From: an uncultured Candidatus Melainabacteria bacterium
Lineage (GTDB): Bacteria; Cyanobacteriota; Vampirovibrionia; Gastranaerophilales; Gastranaerophilaceae
Direction of reading: 5' to 3'
Length of the DNA stretch: 64,000 nucleotides
NCBI GenBank assembly: GCA_949841365.1
Contig: CATKZI010000002.1
Location: 124,001 to 188,000, forward strand
The notes below the pieces were generated by a model. The model did no database searches and was not told where the DNA came from. It saw nothing but the letters and a program-made list of their open reading frames with translations. Both the position numbers and the translations under genes were made by a program. Of the stretch, positions 6,310 through 15,150 are shown piece after piece; within the stretch, counting starts at the first letter, position 1, and each line of letters begins with the position of its first letter.

Positions 6310-8259
6310 TTATTTTCCTGCTGCTGCATTAATTTCAGCTTGTCTTCTTTGCATTTCCGCATCACGTGCAGGTCTTGTTGCAAATATGTTGCTTCTGTTG
6401 TTACTGCAATCTGTATACCAGTAAGCATCAATATTATGTTCTCTGACTGCACCGTTATATTGTCCGTTCCACTGCTGATATTGACCTCTCACAGGACCTC
6501 TTGACATTCTACCGTCTGTTTGAGCATCACAGTCAACTATAAATTTAATACCTGCAAGTTCAGGGTGATACAATCCGTCGAATTCACTATATAATCTCAA
6601 TTCTTCACCGACTTTCGGGAATATACATTTATTGAAATCACGTTTTGCAATACCGTGAGCCATTTTTAATTCGTGAGCAATTTTCAATGCTTCTGCAGGT
6701 GTTACAGGTCTTGTAATAGGATTACCTTCAGCATCTGTACCTGTTTGAACTCTGTATTTAGTTTGTGCTACTTTTGACCAGTTATCACCGCGCTGTACCG
6801 GATAAGCACAATAGTTTACTTCTTGCTGAACAACTTCATGAGATTCATCCGGTGTAAGTTGACAAACTTCTATAGGATCATCTTCTTCAATAACAGGTTC
6901 CGGTTCAGGTTTCGGTTTACCCGGAGCATAAGCTGCTTTTTCAGGTCCGCCGTTATCTCTGAACAGATTTCTGAACCAGCTGCCTCCAACTGCTACAGGA
7001 ACACCTGCCAGGGCACCGAGTCCACTGATAGTAACTCCGGCGCCAGCGCCTGCACCTGCACCTGCTGCTGCTCCGCCAGCGGCACCGCCTGCTGCTGCAC
7101 CTGCACTTGCTGCTGCTCCTGCACCTGCGCTTACTGCAGGTATTGCCAATGCACCTGCTGTTGCTACAACTGCTGTAGCTGTGCCGATTATAGCTATTTG
7201 TTTAACTTCAGTATAATCTTTTTCCCAGTTTCTGCCGTTACCGTTATAGTCTTTATCATCACTTGCTCTGTGAACCATATCACATACTGCATCATCATCA
7301 AGGTGTAAAGTTTCTGCTGCTTCGCGGCGTTCTTTCAAAGAAAAATAATAGTTTCTTGTTTCACCTGGTTGTGTATGAGTATTCATTAAGCCTTCACAGA
7401 ACTGTTTATATTTTGCCTGTGAAAATGTTCCGTCTGCATCATAGAATTGATCACGATGTTCTTCAATATATCTCAAAGCATCTTTATTTTTCAGACGTTC
7501 ATTATGAACCAAATTTGCCTGTGCCCATTCGTTAGCACGTCTTCTGGCTTCGCGTCTGCCGACACCTTGTGCTCTTAAGTCGTTATAGTAATCTTTTCTG
7601 GCTTGTTTATTTGCACTTTCAGCGGCTTTGTATTCATCTTTTGTAAGATAAGTTCTTGTAGAATAGAAGCCTTCTCTGTAAGCTTGGTTTCTTACATAAT
7701 CTTCTGCAAGACCTTGAGCTTCATCTTCTGATACAGCAGTTCCGTCTTCTCTGCCATGAGCAATAAAATCTGCTTTAGCTTGAGCTATAGCTGCATCGCG
7801 ACCTTCTTTTGTATTCAATGTTCTCGGAGTTGTTAATTGCGGTTCATTACCTTCAAACATAATCTGTTCTTGAACTTGATCAACAGTTTGAGGTTCAATT
7901 TTAACAGGTTGTTGTGGAGTTTCAGGTGTTTCAGCGACTTTATCAGTCTTAACTTCACCTTGTACAGGTTGTCCTTCAGCAACTTCATCTGTTTTTACAG
8001 CTGCCCCTGCTCCATCAACAGGTGCATCAGTTTTAACTTCTTCAGCACCCTGTTGACCTTTGTTACTAAAAGTTGCACCCAAATCACTTGCTACTTCATC
8101 AGCAGGTGCTAAATCTACATGTTCAGTTTGTTGACTTTCTTTGCCAATAGGTACTGTAACAGGTGCATCTGTTTGTCTGTTAGTATAACCATCTTCAAGT
8201 TCAGGTGCAAATCTCGGTATATCAGCACCTCTAAGATTTGGCAATCTATCCAATCCCAT
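6310..8259 (-). CDS. Large lineage-specific protein with central Ala/Gly membrane-like segment and LysM-like C-terminal region
   Basis: Not recognised as a known family; 649 residues from the ATG at 8259. A TTG codon 15 nt earlier is in frame, but the Shine-Dalgarno (AAAGGGG) lies between the two, so 8259 is preferred. Residues about 1-150 are Thr/Glu/Pro/Gln-rich and probably disordered; about 160-340 is charged and helical; about 360-430 is an extremely Ala/Gly-rich hydrophobic run. The C-terminal part has YPVQRGDNWSKVAQTKY, then KVGEELRLY, resembling a LysM peptidoglycan-binding unit split by an insert. No signal peptide is seen. It could tether to the cell wall, but its function is unknown. 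A dyad TGTAACATTTGTTTACA lies about 90 nt upstream. Confidence 0.8.
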   Translation of the reverse strand: MGLDRLPNLRGADIPRFAPELEDGYTNRQTDAPVTVPIGKESQQTEHVDLAPADEVASDLGATFSNKGQQGAEEVKTDAPVDGAGAAVKTDEVAEGQPVQGEVKTDKVAETPETPQQPVKIEPQTVDQVQEQIMFEGNEPQLTTPRTLNTKEGRDAAIAQAKADFIAHGREDGTAVSEDEAQGLAEDYVRNQAYREGFYSTRTYLTKDEYKAAESANKQARKDYYNDLRAQGVGRREARRRANEWAQANLVHNERLKNKDALRYIEEHRDQFYDADGTFSQAKYKQFCEGLMNTHTQPGETRNYYFSLKERREAAETLHLDDDAVCDMVHRASDDKDYNGNGRNWEKDYTEVKQIAIIGTATAVVATAGALAIPAVSAGAGAAASAGAAAGGAAGGAAAGAGAGAGAGVTISGLGALAGVPVAVGGSWFRNLFRDNGGPEKAAYAPGKPKPEPEPVIEEDDPIEVCQLTPDESHEVVQQEVNYCAYPVQRGDNWSKVAQTKYRVQTGTDAEGNPITRPVTPAEALKIAHELKMAHGIAKRDFNKCIFPKVGEELRLYSEFDGLYHPELAGIKFIVDCDAQTDGRMSRGPVRGQYQQWNGQYNGAVREHNIDAYWYTDCSNNRSNIFATRPARDAEMQRRQAEINAAAGK

Positions 8260-8346
8260 AATTTCCCCTTTCAATCTTCGTGTTTTCCCCTTATACCCAT
8301 GTAAAAAATTTTTGTGCGGAAAAATTGCATGATTTGAAACATGCTT

Positions 8347-8363
8347 TGTAACATTTGTTTACA
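8347..8363. promoter_or_regulatory. Dyad TGTAA-N7-TTACA (candidate regulator site)
   Basis: TGTAACATTTGTTTACA. The same 17-mer with one change occurs at 43740-43756, and a related form at 43126-43143. It lies between the unknown gene starting at 8259 and the promoter of the ABC ATPase gene. Confidence 0.45.
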
Positions 8364-8383
8364 AAAAGCATCCGATAAGACTA

Positions 8384-8412
8384 TTCACATATCGTGAAAT
8401 ATAGTGTATTAT
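8384..8412 (+). promoter_or_regulatory. Sigma70-type promoter of the ABC ATPase gene (leaderless)
   Basis: -35 TTCACA (8384-8389), a 17-nt spacer, -10 TATTAT (8407-8412), then only 6 nt to the ATG at 8419. Transcription would begin at or next to the start codon. Confidence 0.7.
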
Positions 8413-8418
8413 AGACTT

Positions 8419-9363
8419 ATGGCTATTTTAGAGGTAAAAAATTTAAATCTCGGATTTAACTGTGAATGCGGTTTTCGTCAAGCACTTTTTGATGTTTCTT
8501 TTGCTTTGGAAAAGGGTAAAATGCATGCACTCGTAGGTGAATCAGGGTGCGGAAAAACAATAAGCGCAATGAGTATTTTGCAGTTACTGCCCAAAACAGC
8601 AAAAATTACAGACGGACAAATACTTTTTAAAGGCGAAAACCTTTTAAATAAAAAGAATTTACGTGACATCCGCGGCAGTAAAATTGCGCTTATTCCGCAA
8701 GATCCTATGACATCTTTAAATCCTCTTTATACAGTCGGAAACCAGCTTTTAGAAGTTATAAAAATTCACCATAATCTTAGAGGTGACGAAGCCTACAAAA
8801 CAGCTATAGAAGCTTTAGATGCGGTTCAAATTCCCTGCGCGCGCGAGCGTATGAAAGCCTATCCGCACGAATTTTCAGGCGGAATGAAACAACGCGCAAT
8901 CATTGCAATGGCACTTGCCTGCAATGCTGAAGTTCTTATAGCAGACGAACCGACAACGGCACTGGATGTGACAATTCAGGCACAAATTATGAATTTGCTT
9001 GATGAAATTAAGAGAAATAAACAGACATCAATTTTGTTAATTACGCATGATTTGGCGCTCGTGGGCGAAAACTCCGATTACACATCTGTTATGTATGCGG
9101 GCAGAATTGTCGAAACCGCACCGTCAAAAGAGTTTTTTGCAAATCCTAACCACCCGTATTCCAATGCACTTTTACGCTCACTGCCTTCCAACAGAGGGGC
9201 AAAATTGGAAACAATTCAGGGGCAGCCGCCGACGATTATGCAAAACATTTCAGGATGCCGCTTCCATCCAAGATGCACAGAATGTATGGAAATATGTACC
9301 CAAAAAGTTCCAACTCTTGATAATGTCGGAATTAACCATTATTCTGCGTGTTTTTGTAATTAA
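8419..9363 (+). CDS. Oligopeptide/dipeptide ABC transporter ATP-binding protein (DppD/OppD type)
   Basis: Cytoplasmic ATPase that powers peptide (or nickel) import, 314 residues. Walker A GESGCGKT is at about 38-45, the ABC signature FSGGMKQRAIIAMAL follows, and Walker B is VLIADEPTTALD. The C-terminal oligopeptide domain ends in the Cys cluster CRFHPRCTECMEIC typical of DppD/OppD. An in-frame GTG 15 nt upstream is less likely because it falls inside the -10 box. The permease, binding protein and partner ATPase are not adjacent, so the subunit stands alone here. A short palindrome repeat follows. Confidence 0.92.
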   Translation: MAILEVKNLNLGFNCECGFRQALFDVSFALEKGKMHALVGESGCGKTISAMSILQLLPKTAKITDGQILFKGENLLNKKNLRDIRGSKIALIPQDPMTSLNPLYTVGNQLLEVIKIHHNLRGDEAYKTAIEALDAVQIPCARERMKAYPHEFSGGMKQRAIIAMALACNAEVLIADEPTTALDVTIQAQIMNLLDEIKRNKQTSILLITHDLALVGENSDYTSVMYAGRIVETAPSKEFFANPNHPYSNALLRSLPSNRGAKLETIQGQPPTIMQNISGCRFHPRCTECMEICTQKVPTLDNVGINHYSACFCN

Positions 9364-9410
9364 AGGCATAACAGTTTATCTTGAAAATAATACCAATATT
9401 TTTCGGCAAA

Positions 9411-9424
9411 GCTACGTGCGTAGC
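9411..9424. repeat. Dispersed short hairpin GCTACGTGCGTAGC
   Basis: Stem GCTAC/GTAGC with loop GTGC. The same 14-mer is at 16598-16611 and nearly the same at 63076-63089. Each copy lies in an intergenic region next to a gene end. The sequence before it (TTCGGCAAA) is also shared with the second copy. Confidence 0.75.
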
Positions 9425-9425
9425 A

Positions 9426-10067
9426 TTACATAAAGAACCACAAAATAATCTTTGCATACCTTGCCAAAAACAACAATGCAAAACTAAAGACCATATCATA
9501 AATTATTTTTACACCGCTTTGAGCACAAATCCATCCGCTCATAAATGCCCAGCCTTCATGCTTGATACATGCGATAAAAAGCATATAAAGAACTCCGATT
9601 AAATGAACGGTTAAAACCCCGACACAAACAGCTTTCAAAATATTTTTGTTAGAAAAACCGCTTTTTAAAATTGAACCTGCGAAAAACACAGCGGGAATAT
9701 AAGCAAGAATATATCCGAAACCATATTCAAATATGTATTTCGGTCCGCCTCCGAGTGCAAACACAGGGATTGCAATAAGTCCGAGCAAAATATATAAAAG
9801 AATACTTATTATTCCGTATTTTCTGCCTAAAAAAGCTCCGACAAACATTACAACGGGAATCTGCGGAATAAACTTATACGTATGAATAAAATCCTTAAAT
9901 CCCAAATCTGCCCCATCAAACAAGCCTTTCGGAATAATAAAATGACTGATATTAAGTTGAACAAATGTCGCAAGGATGATTAGAACAGTACAGCATAACA
10001 TCAGCAACACAGTACCGACTGACAATCTTATCCCTTCTATTTGTTTTTTAATTAATTTAACTGTCAT
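9426..10067 (-). CDS. bioY: BioY-family biotin transporter substrate-binding subunit (ECF S component)
   Basis: Integral membrane protein of 213 residues with about six hydrophobic segments. The family core is clear: IPQIPVVMFVGAFLG, then ISILLYILLGLIAIPVFALGGGP, then FGYILAYIPAVFFAG. BioY binds biotin and works with an ECF ATPase and T component, usually encoded elsewhere; none is here. The start overlaps the rimI stop by 4 nt (ATGA). The N-terminus is slightly longer than usual. A related S component for another vitamin cannot be fully excluded. Confidence 0.82.
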   Translation of the reverse strand: MTVKLIKKQIEGIRLSVGTVLLMLCCTVLIILATFVQLNISHFIIPKGLFDGADLGFKDFIHTYKFIPQIPVVMFVGAFLGRKYGIISILLYILLGLIAIPVFALGGGPKYIFEYGFGYILAYIPAVFFAGSILKSGFSNKNILKAVCVGVLTVHLIGVLYMLFIACIKHEGWAFMSGWICAQSGVKIIYDMVFSFALLFLARYAKIILWFFM

Positions 10068-10585
10068 AAAATATTTATTTCCCCGTCCAAGTTTTTAATA
10101 TTTGCTTCAAATAACGTTTTAAATTTATCGTAAAAAATATTTTCTGTCCACATAATTAACGCATCTTCATTATTATCCTGATAATAACCTTTGCGTGTAC
10201 CAAGGGACTTGAACCCGTATTTTTCATATAAACCTTTTGCAGGAAGATTGCTGACTCTCACTTCAAGGGTGATAAATTTCACCATATCTTTATAACATTC
10301 ATTGATAACTGTTTTCAAAAGTGCTTCTGCAATATGTTTACGCCTGTACTCGGGCAAAACCGCAATTGTTGTAATATGAGCTTCTTCCAAAATTTTCCAG
10401 CATCCGCAATATGCAACCAACTTATCGTTCTCATCAAACGCACTGAAATAACTCGCCAAATCATTAGACAATTCGCCCATAAATGATTCTTTTGACCAGT
10501 GATGTTGTCCGTAAGCCTGCTCCTCAAGTGCAATAACGGCATCAATATCTGATTTATCCATCGGTTTAATTTTTATGCTGAACAT
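10064..10585 (-). CDS. rimI: GNAT N-acetyltransferase, RimI type
   Basis: Predicted acetyltransferase, 173 residues. The GNAT acetyl-CoA motif is ITTIAVLPEYRRKHIAEALL (about 72-91), followed by FITLEVRVSNLPAKGLYEKYGF, the RimI hallmark. RimI acetylates the N-terminal alanine of ribosomal protein S18; paralogues can have other targets. It is upstream of bioY with a 4-nt overlap. A TAATAT box ends 6 nt before the ATG, and AAGGT overlaps that spacer, so the start may be leaderless or use a very short leader. Confidence 0.82.
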   Translation of the reverse strand: MFSIKIKPMDKSDIDAVIALEEQAYGQHHWSKESFMGELSNDLASYFSAFDENDKLVAYCGCWKILEEAHITTIAVLPEYRRKHIAEALLKTVINECYKDMVKFITLEVRVSNLPAKGLYEKYGFKSLGTRKGYYQDNNEDALIMWTENIFYDKFKTLFEANIKNLDGEINIL

Positions 10586-10702
10586 ACCTTAATATTAACA
10601 TAGAAAAAGCAACCCCGTCGATTTATTAAATTTTGTTTACCTCTTGATTAAATCGGCTCAATATGGTATTATTGGTGGTAAAGAATAGAAGAAAGGCTTT
10701 AT

Positions 10703-11578
10703 ATGAAAAACATTGTTGTTTATACAGATAAAAACGAATCAAAATTAGCTGATGTATTGGCTCAAATTGAAGATGCAAACGTCAGAATTGAGAATGCAGA
10801 AAACTTAAGAGATTACGAAACTCTTAATCCGGGTCTGGTTGTAGTTGAAAGCGTTCCGAATATCAAAGATGTTCTTATGACAACAAAATTCAAAGCTCCG
10901 ACATTATTCATCGGCGATGTTTTCAAAGGCTGTACGGTAAGAGCCGTGTTATTTGACTTTATCAAAACTCCGGTTGATAATATGGAACTTGTTATCAGAG
11001 CTAATGCGCTTTTGAAATATAAAGAGCTTCGCGACAAATTGAAACTTGTATCAACAACAGATGAATTAACAGGACTTCATAACAGAAAATATATGCAGGA
11101 ACGTCTTGAACAGGAAATTTCACGTGCAAGACGTTACGGAAACAAACTTTCCTGCCTGTTGTTCGATTTAGACTTTTTCAAAGTTGTAAACGATATTTAC
11201 GGCTACGAATGGGGCGATGTATTGTTACGCTCAATCGCTGACAAACTTAAACAGGTAATAAGAAAAGAAGATATCTTAACCCGTTACGGCGATGAGGAAT
11301 TCTTGCTCATACTTCCGAATACTTCAGAAGAAAATGCATTCTTGTTTGCTGAAAGATTCAGACGTGATATTGAAAAAATGGAATTTATTCCTGCAGGCGA
11401 AGAAGAAAGACACCCGATTACAATCTCAGGCGGTATTTCAACATATCCGTGTATTCAAGATACGGAAGAAGATGCAAATACAATTATCCGCTATGCAGAA
11501 CACGCATTGTACAATGCTAAAAAACGCGGAAAAAACAAAATTGTTCAATTCTCTAAATTAAACCTTGGTGAAGGCTAA
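10703..11578 (+). CDS. Diguanylate cyclase with degenerate receiver-like N-terminus and variant GGDEF motif
   Basis: 291 residues. Residues 1-105 resemble a response-regulator receiver fold without a clear phospho-acceptor Asp. Residues about 120-285 form a GGDEF domain (DELTGLHNRKYM, FDLDFFKVVNDIYGYEWGD). The signature reads RYGDEEF, so the second glycine of GG[D/E]EF is Asp. An RxxD inhibitory site (RKED) sits five residues before it. It probably makes or senses c-di-GMP; the altered motif leaves activity open. GAAAGG lies upstream of the ATG. The 3' end overlaps the convergent DUF2400 gene by 4 nt. Confidence 0.9.
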   Translation: MKNIVVYTDKNESKLADVLAQIEDANVRIENAENLRDYETLNPGLVVVESVPNIKDVLMTTKFKAPTLFIGDVFKGCTVRAVLFDFIKTPVDNMELVIRANALLKYKELRDKLKLVSTTDELTGLHNRKYMQERLEQEISRARRYGNKLSCLLFDLDFFKVVNDIYGYEWGDVLLRSIADKLKQVIRKEDILTRYGDEEFLLILPNTSEENAFLFAERFRRDIEKMEFIPAGEEERHPITISGGISTYPCIQDTEEDANTIIRYAEHALYNAKKRGKNKIVQFSKLNLGEG

Positions 11579-12306
11579 TTATTAATCCCATATCCGAATA
11601 GTGCAAAATCGTATTTTATCGGGTCAACGGGATCAAATCTGCGCAAATTTTCTGTTATTTCAAGAACAGATTTAAAGTCGTTTGCGTTGCGTGTCAAAAG
11701 CCCCATTTCGCGCGAAAGCCTTGCGACATGCGTATCCAACGGGATAAACAAATCAGATGCAGGCATAAAATCCCAAATCCCGAAATCCACATGCCCTTTT
11801 CTTACCATCCAGCGTAAAAACATACACATACGCTTCATAGCTCCACCCTTTTTGGGGTCAGGAACCATAAACTTTACACCTTGTGTCGGTTCAAACCTCG
11901 AATAAAAATAGTCACAGACAGGGATAAACATATTGTCAGAGTTTTTATAACCGTATTTGAATAATTCTTCCAATCCGCCATCTTTTTCATACAATCTGCG
12001 CATTATAGAAAAAATTTGTGCAAAATCTTCGGGTTTACCAAAACGATAATTAAAATCCCCCAATATTTTCGGTTCAAAGTTCAAAATAAAATTATGCGGT
12101 TCGTTTTGTGCAATCTCGAACAATGTATCAAGTTTTTTGATAAAAACTTTTCGCTGACCATACGCTACAAGTGATGCAATAAACCCTGCAATTTCAATAT
12201 CTTCTTTTTTTGTAAACCTGTGCGGAAACTGTATTGGATCATCTTTTATAAAATCAACTGTTTCATACTTTTCGGCAAGTTTGTCAATTTCGGATTGCGT
12301 AATCAT
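11575..12306 (-). CDS. TIGR02757 / DUF2400 family protein
   Basis: 243 residues. Matches my recollection of the TIGR02757 (DUF2400) family: IAGFIASLVAYGQRKVFIKKLDTLF near 40-64, MVRKGHVDFGIWDFM, LFIPLDTHVARLSREMGL, and the C-terminal DPVKYDFALFGYGI-like end (here DPIKYDFALFGYGI). The fold is related to HhH-GPD DNA glycosylases, but the role is not established. It overlaps the upstream tadA stop by 4 nt, making an operon sensor kinase-tadA-DUF2400. Confidence 0.82.
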   Translation of the reverse strand: MITQSEIDKLAEKYETVDFIKDDPIQFPHRFTKKEDIEIAGFIASLVAYGQRKVFIKKLDTLFEIAQNEPHNFILNFEPKILGDFNYRFGKPEDFAQIFSIMRRLYEKDGGLEELFKYGYKNSDNMFIPVCDYFYSRFEPTQGVKFMVPDPKKGGAMKRMCMFLRWMVRKGHVDFGIWDFMPASDLFIPLDTHVARLSREMGLLTRNANDFKSVLEITENLRRFDPVDPIKYDFALFGYGINN

Positions 12307-12719
12307 CTTAACTCCTTGAAGTATTCATTTAATATTTTATCACATTCTTCTTCCATAATTCCGCCGTAAACTTTCGTTTTGGAATTGGCAAGTTTTCTGA
12401 CATCGATGCTTGAGCCTAACGCACCGTAATTCACATCATAAGATCCAAAATAAACGGTTTTGATACGGGAATTCACAATAGCCCAAGCACACATCGGACA
12501 AGGTTCAAGCGTAACATACATTTCGCAATCATCCAAGCGCCAACGATTGAGTTTTTGAGAAGCTTCACGGATTGCAAGAATTTCAGCATGCGCAGTAACA
12601 TCATTCAATTCCTCTTTGCGGTTATATGCTGATGCAATCACTTCACCGTCTTTGACGATTATTGCACCAACGGGGATTTCCGAGCCTGCCAGTTTTGCAA
12701 TTTCTATCGCACGCTTCAT
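12303..12719 (-). CDS. tadA: tRNA-specific adenosine deaminase TadA (cytidine/deoxycytidylate deaminase fold)
   Basis: Zinc deaminase of 138 residues from the ATG at 12719; this ATG overlaps the kinase stop (ATGA), which decides the start. The zinc and catalytic residues are in TAHAEILAI (His, Glu) and EPCPMCAWA (two Cys). It converts A34 to inosine in tRNA-Arg(ACG). A guanine deaminase of the same fold is the main alternative, but length and the N-terminus (MKRAIEIAKLAG) favour TadA. It lies between the sensor kinase and the DUF2400 gene with 4-nt overlaps on both sides. Confidence 0.88.
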   Translation of the reverse strand: MKRAIEIAKLAGSEIPVGAIIVKDGEVIASAYNRKEELNDVTAHAEILAIREASQKLNRWRLDDCEMYVTLEPCPMCAWAIVNSRIKTVYFGSYDVNYGALGSSIDVRKLANSKTKVYGGIMEEECDKILNEYFKELR

Positions 12720-14365
12720 GCCAGCCTCAATGTAACTTCTGCACAGAATCCGCAAGTTTTGTCACTGCGAAGTTTAATCTCACCGTTCATTGCTTCAATC
12801 AAACCTTTTACGATAAACAATCCCAAACCCGTACCGCGTGTGGTTCTTGTTGTATTATCATCAAGACGGATAAATTTTTCAAAAAGTTTTTTGAGTTTAG
12901 CAGGCGGAATAACGTCGCAATCATTTTTGAAAAATATCTTAGCTTTTTTACCGACAATTGCCGTATCAACAACAATATTTGAAGATGAATATTTCGCACC
13001 GTTTTCAAGCAAGTTTACAAATACCTGAAGCAGTCTGTCCCTGTCTGCCTGAACCAACGGAAAATCTTCGCTCACATTAAATATAATTTCTTTCTGCTCT
13101 TTATTTTTAATCAGAACTCGTGCTTCTTCAAGAATTTCGGGAATCCAAACTTCTTCAATATTTGTACGTAAACGCATCCCCTCAATATCGGGAATTGTCA
13201 GCAAATCCTCTATTAAACGTTTCAAACGTTCCGATTGTTCTTTAATAACCCTTAAAGATTTCTGTTTTGTTTCCTCATCAATCACAATATCCTGACGCAT
13301 CAGACGCGATGTGTAACCCTGAATACTTGTCAGAGGAGTTCGCAACTCGTGGCTTACGGTATCAATAAGGTTTGAACGGAATTCATTCAACTGTTTCAAT
13401 TCAACGTTATTTTTCTTTAATTGAATATAAGATTTATGGATTTCCGTAGCCATTCGGTTAAATTCAAACGCAAGGAATATAATCTCATGCGGTGTAAAAG
13501 CTGTTGTTAAAAGTCTTATCTGGCGTTCGTAATTACCTTTTGAAATCGCAATAATTCCTTTAAACAACTGTCTTATATTAATATAAAGATAATATGTATA
13601 AAGTCCGATTACGGCAATAATCGTAAATGTCGCGAACAAACAGCATAAAAGAATTTTCCAACTGTTATTTGTAATAACTTTTTTTGTAACTTTTTCAGTC
13701 GTATTTACAACAATTGTAATTTTAGGTTCGTCACGAGAAACATAAACAAGAGGCTGGTTTTTAATATCGCCGAATACTACAGGTTCATTTTTCTTGAGCT
13801 TTTTCGGAAGCAGTGAAATTGTTTTTTTAAAAGCTTTATCTGTATAATTATGTTCGGCAACCAAATTACCTTCATTTGTGAGTACATAAATCTGCCTTTT
13901 ATCATCTTTCAAGGATTTAAAAAGTTCATTTCTCACAGCATCAAGCGTATATGTTGCTATAAGATATTGGGTATCGGAAATTTTTAAAGGAACAGTAGCC
14001 TTTTTATTTGCTCTGTTTTTATTCTCAAGTTCTTTAAGTTTTGAAGCTTCAACCACTTCTAAATTTTCACAATCGGGAAGTTTATTAACAACAGATTTTA
14101 AATAAACATTTTTAGCCTGAAGAGTTTTAAAATTTTCTAGTGAAAAAGCAATCTGCTCAAGATTACTCTTAACAATTTTATTAAAAAAATCAATCTCGTC
14201 AGATACCATATTAGCGACAAGAACAGCAGATTCTCTAAGCTGTTTGCGCATTGCCTGCTGATTAACGTTGTTAATAACAAATGCACTGATAGACATCGGG
14301 ATTACAACAGCGAAAACAAAAACTATTGCAATTTGTTCAACGATTTTTAGATGCTTTCCAAACAT
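12716..14365 (-). CDS. Membrane sensor histidine kinase
   Basis: 549 residues. An N-terminal membrane helix is at about 12-31, an extracytoplasmic sensor region covers about 32-230, a second helix is at about 234-258 and a HAMP-like linker follows. Then come HisKA with the phospho-accepting His in VSHELRTPLTSIQGY and a HATPase with LLENGAKYSS (N box) and GTGLGLFIVKGLIEAM (G boxes). It forms a two-component pair with the OmpR-type regulator just upstream (2 nt apart) and is coupled to tadA downstream. The signal is unknown; the sensor region has no family I recognise. Confidence 0.92.
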   Translation of the reverse strand: MFGKHLKIVEQIAIVFVFAVVIPMSISAFVINNVNQQAMRKQLRESAVLVANMVSDEIDFFNKIVKSNLEQIAFSLENFKTLQAKNVYLKSVVNKLPDCENLEVVEASKLKELENKNRANKKATVPLKISDTQYLIATYTLDAVRNELFKSLKDDKRQIYVLTNEGNLVAEHNYTDKAFKKTISLLPKKLKKNEPVVFGDIKNQPLVYVSRDEPKITIVVNTTEKVTKKVITNNSWKILLCCLFATFTIIAVIGLYTYYLYINIRQLFKGIIAISKGNYERQIRLLTTAFTPHEIIFLAFEFNRMATEIHKSYIQLKKNNVELKQLNEFRSNLIDTVSHELRTPLTSIQGYTSRLMRQDIVIDEETKQKSLRVIKEQSERLKRLIEDLLTIPDIEGMRLRTNIEEVWIPEILEEARVLIKNKEQKEIIFNVSEDFPLVQADRDRLLQVFVNLLENGAKYSSSNIVVDTAIVGKKAKIFFKNDCDVIPPAKLKKLFEKFIRLDDNTTRTTRGTGLGLFIVKGLIEAMNGEIKLRSDKTCGFCAEVTLRLA

Positions 14366-14367
14366 AA

Positions 14368-15075
14368 TTAACCTTCCTTGAACGGAGTTAATTTATAACC
14401 GACATTTGTAACCGTATGTAAGTATACGGGGTGTTTCGTATCAGGTTCAATCTTGTTTCTCAATCCGCCGACATGAACTCTCAGCATTCTGACATCTTCG
14501 TTACTGTCATAGCCCCAGACCTCATCCAAAAGAGTTGCAAGTTTCACCGCATTATTAAAATGCTGTAATAAACAATACAAAATTTCAAATTCGGTAGGTG
14601 TGAGTTTAACTTTTTTATTTACAACAACAGCTTCCAGAGTTTCAGGGAAAATTGTTATATCACCCGCCTGCAAAACCTCATCGGATAAAACAGTTTTATC
14701 CTCAATTTGATTGCGTCTTAAAAGCACCCTTATACGTAATAAAACTTCCTGAATATCAAAAGGTTTCACCAGATAATCATCCGCCCCGCAGTCAAAGCCT
14801 TCAGTTTTATCGTCAATTGTACCTTTTGCGGTAAGCATAAGAATAGGAATAGCCAGTTTTGCCTGACGAATATTTTTGCAAACATCAAATCCGTTCATTT
14901 TGGGCATCATAACATCAAGCAAAATAAGGTCATAAGTGTTATTCAAAGCCTTATTAAGCCCCTCAAGCCCGTTAGATGCGGTATCAACGAAATATCCGCT
15001 TGCTCTAACGTCAAACTCCAATAACTCTCTAATTTCGTCATCATCATCAACTATTAAAATTCTTTTTTCACTCAT
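14368..15075 (-). CDS. OmpR/PhoB-family response regulator
   Basis: 235 residues from the ATG at 15075; another in-frame ATG is two codons upstream. The receiver has the acidic pocket VDDDDE, the phospho-acceptor Asp in LILLDVMMPKMNG and the conserved Lys in YLVKPFD. The C-terminal winged helix has TPTEFEILYCLLQHFN and VHVGGLRNKIEPDTKHPVYLHTVTNVGYKL. A TATAAT ends 8 nt before the ATG, so the mRNA leader is minimal. The partner is the kinase directly downstream. Confidence 0.93.
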   Translation of the reverse strand: MSEKRILIVDDDDEIRELLEFDVRASGYFVDTASNGLEGLNKALNNTYDLILLDVMMPKMNGFDVCKNIRQAKLAIPILMLTAKGTIDDKTEGFDCGADDYLVKPFDIQEVLLRIRVLLRRNQIEDKTVLSDEVLQAGDITIFPETLEAVVVNKKVKLTPTEFEILYCLLQHFNNAVKLATLLDEVWGYDSNEDVRMLRVHVGGLRNKIEPDTKHPVYLHTVTNVGYKLTPFKEG

Positions 15076-15150
15076 AAACATATATTATAAGAATTTAGAG
15101 ATTTTGGCAAGATTTTATGATAAAATATTTAACAAAAAGAGGGTATAAAA

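Noticed and set aside
6823-7308. Plus-strand ORF with extreme Cys runs (161 codons)
   Set aside because: It is the complement of the Ala/Gly-rich segment of the minus-strand gene at 6310-8259. The Cys runs come from GCN codons read backwards, and there is no ribosome site.
12759-13028. ORFs antisense to the sensor kinase and other long genes
   Set aside because: They mirror conserved coding frames on the other strand and lack ribosome sites or promoters of the type used here.
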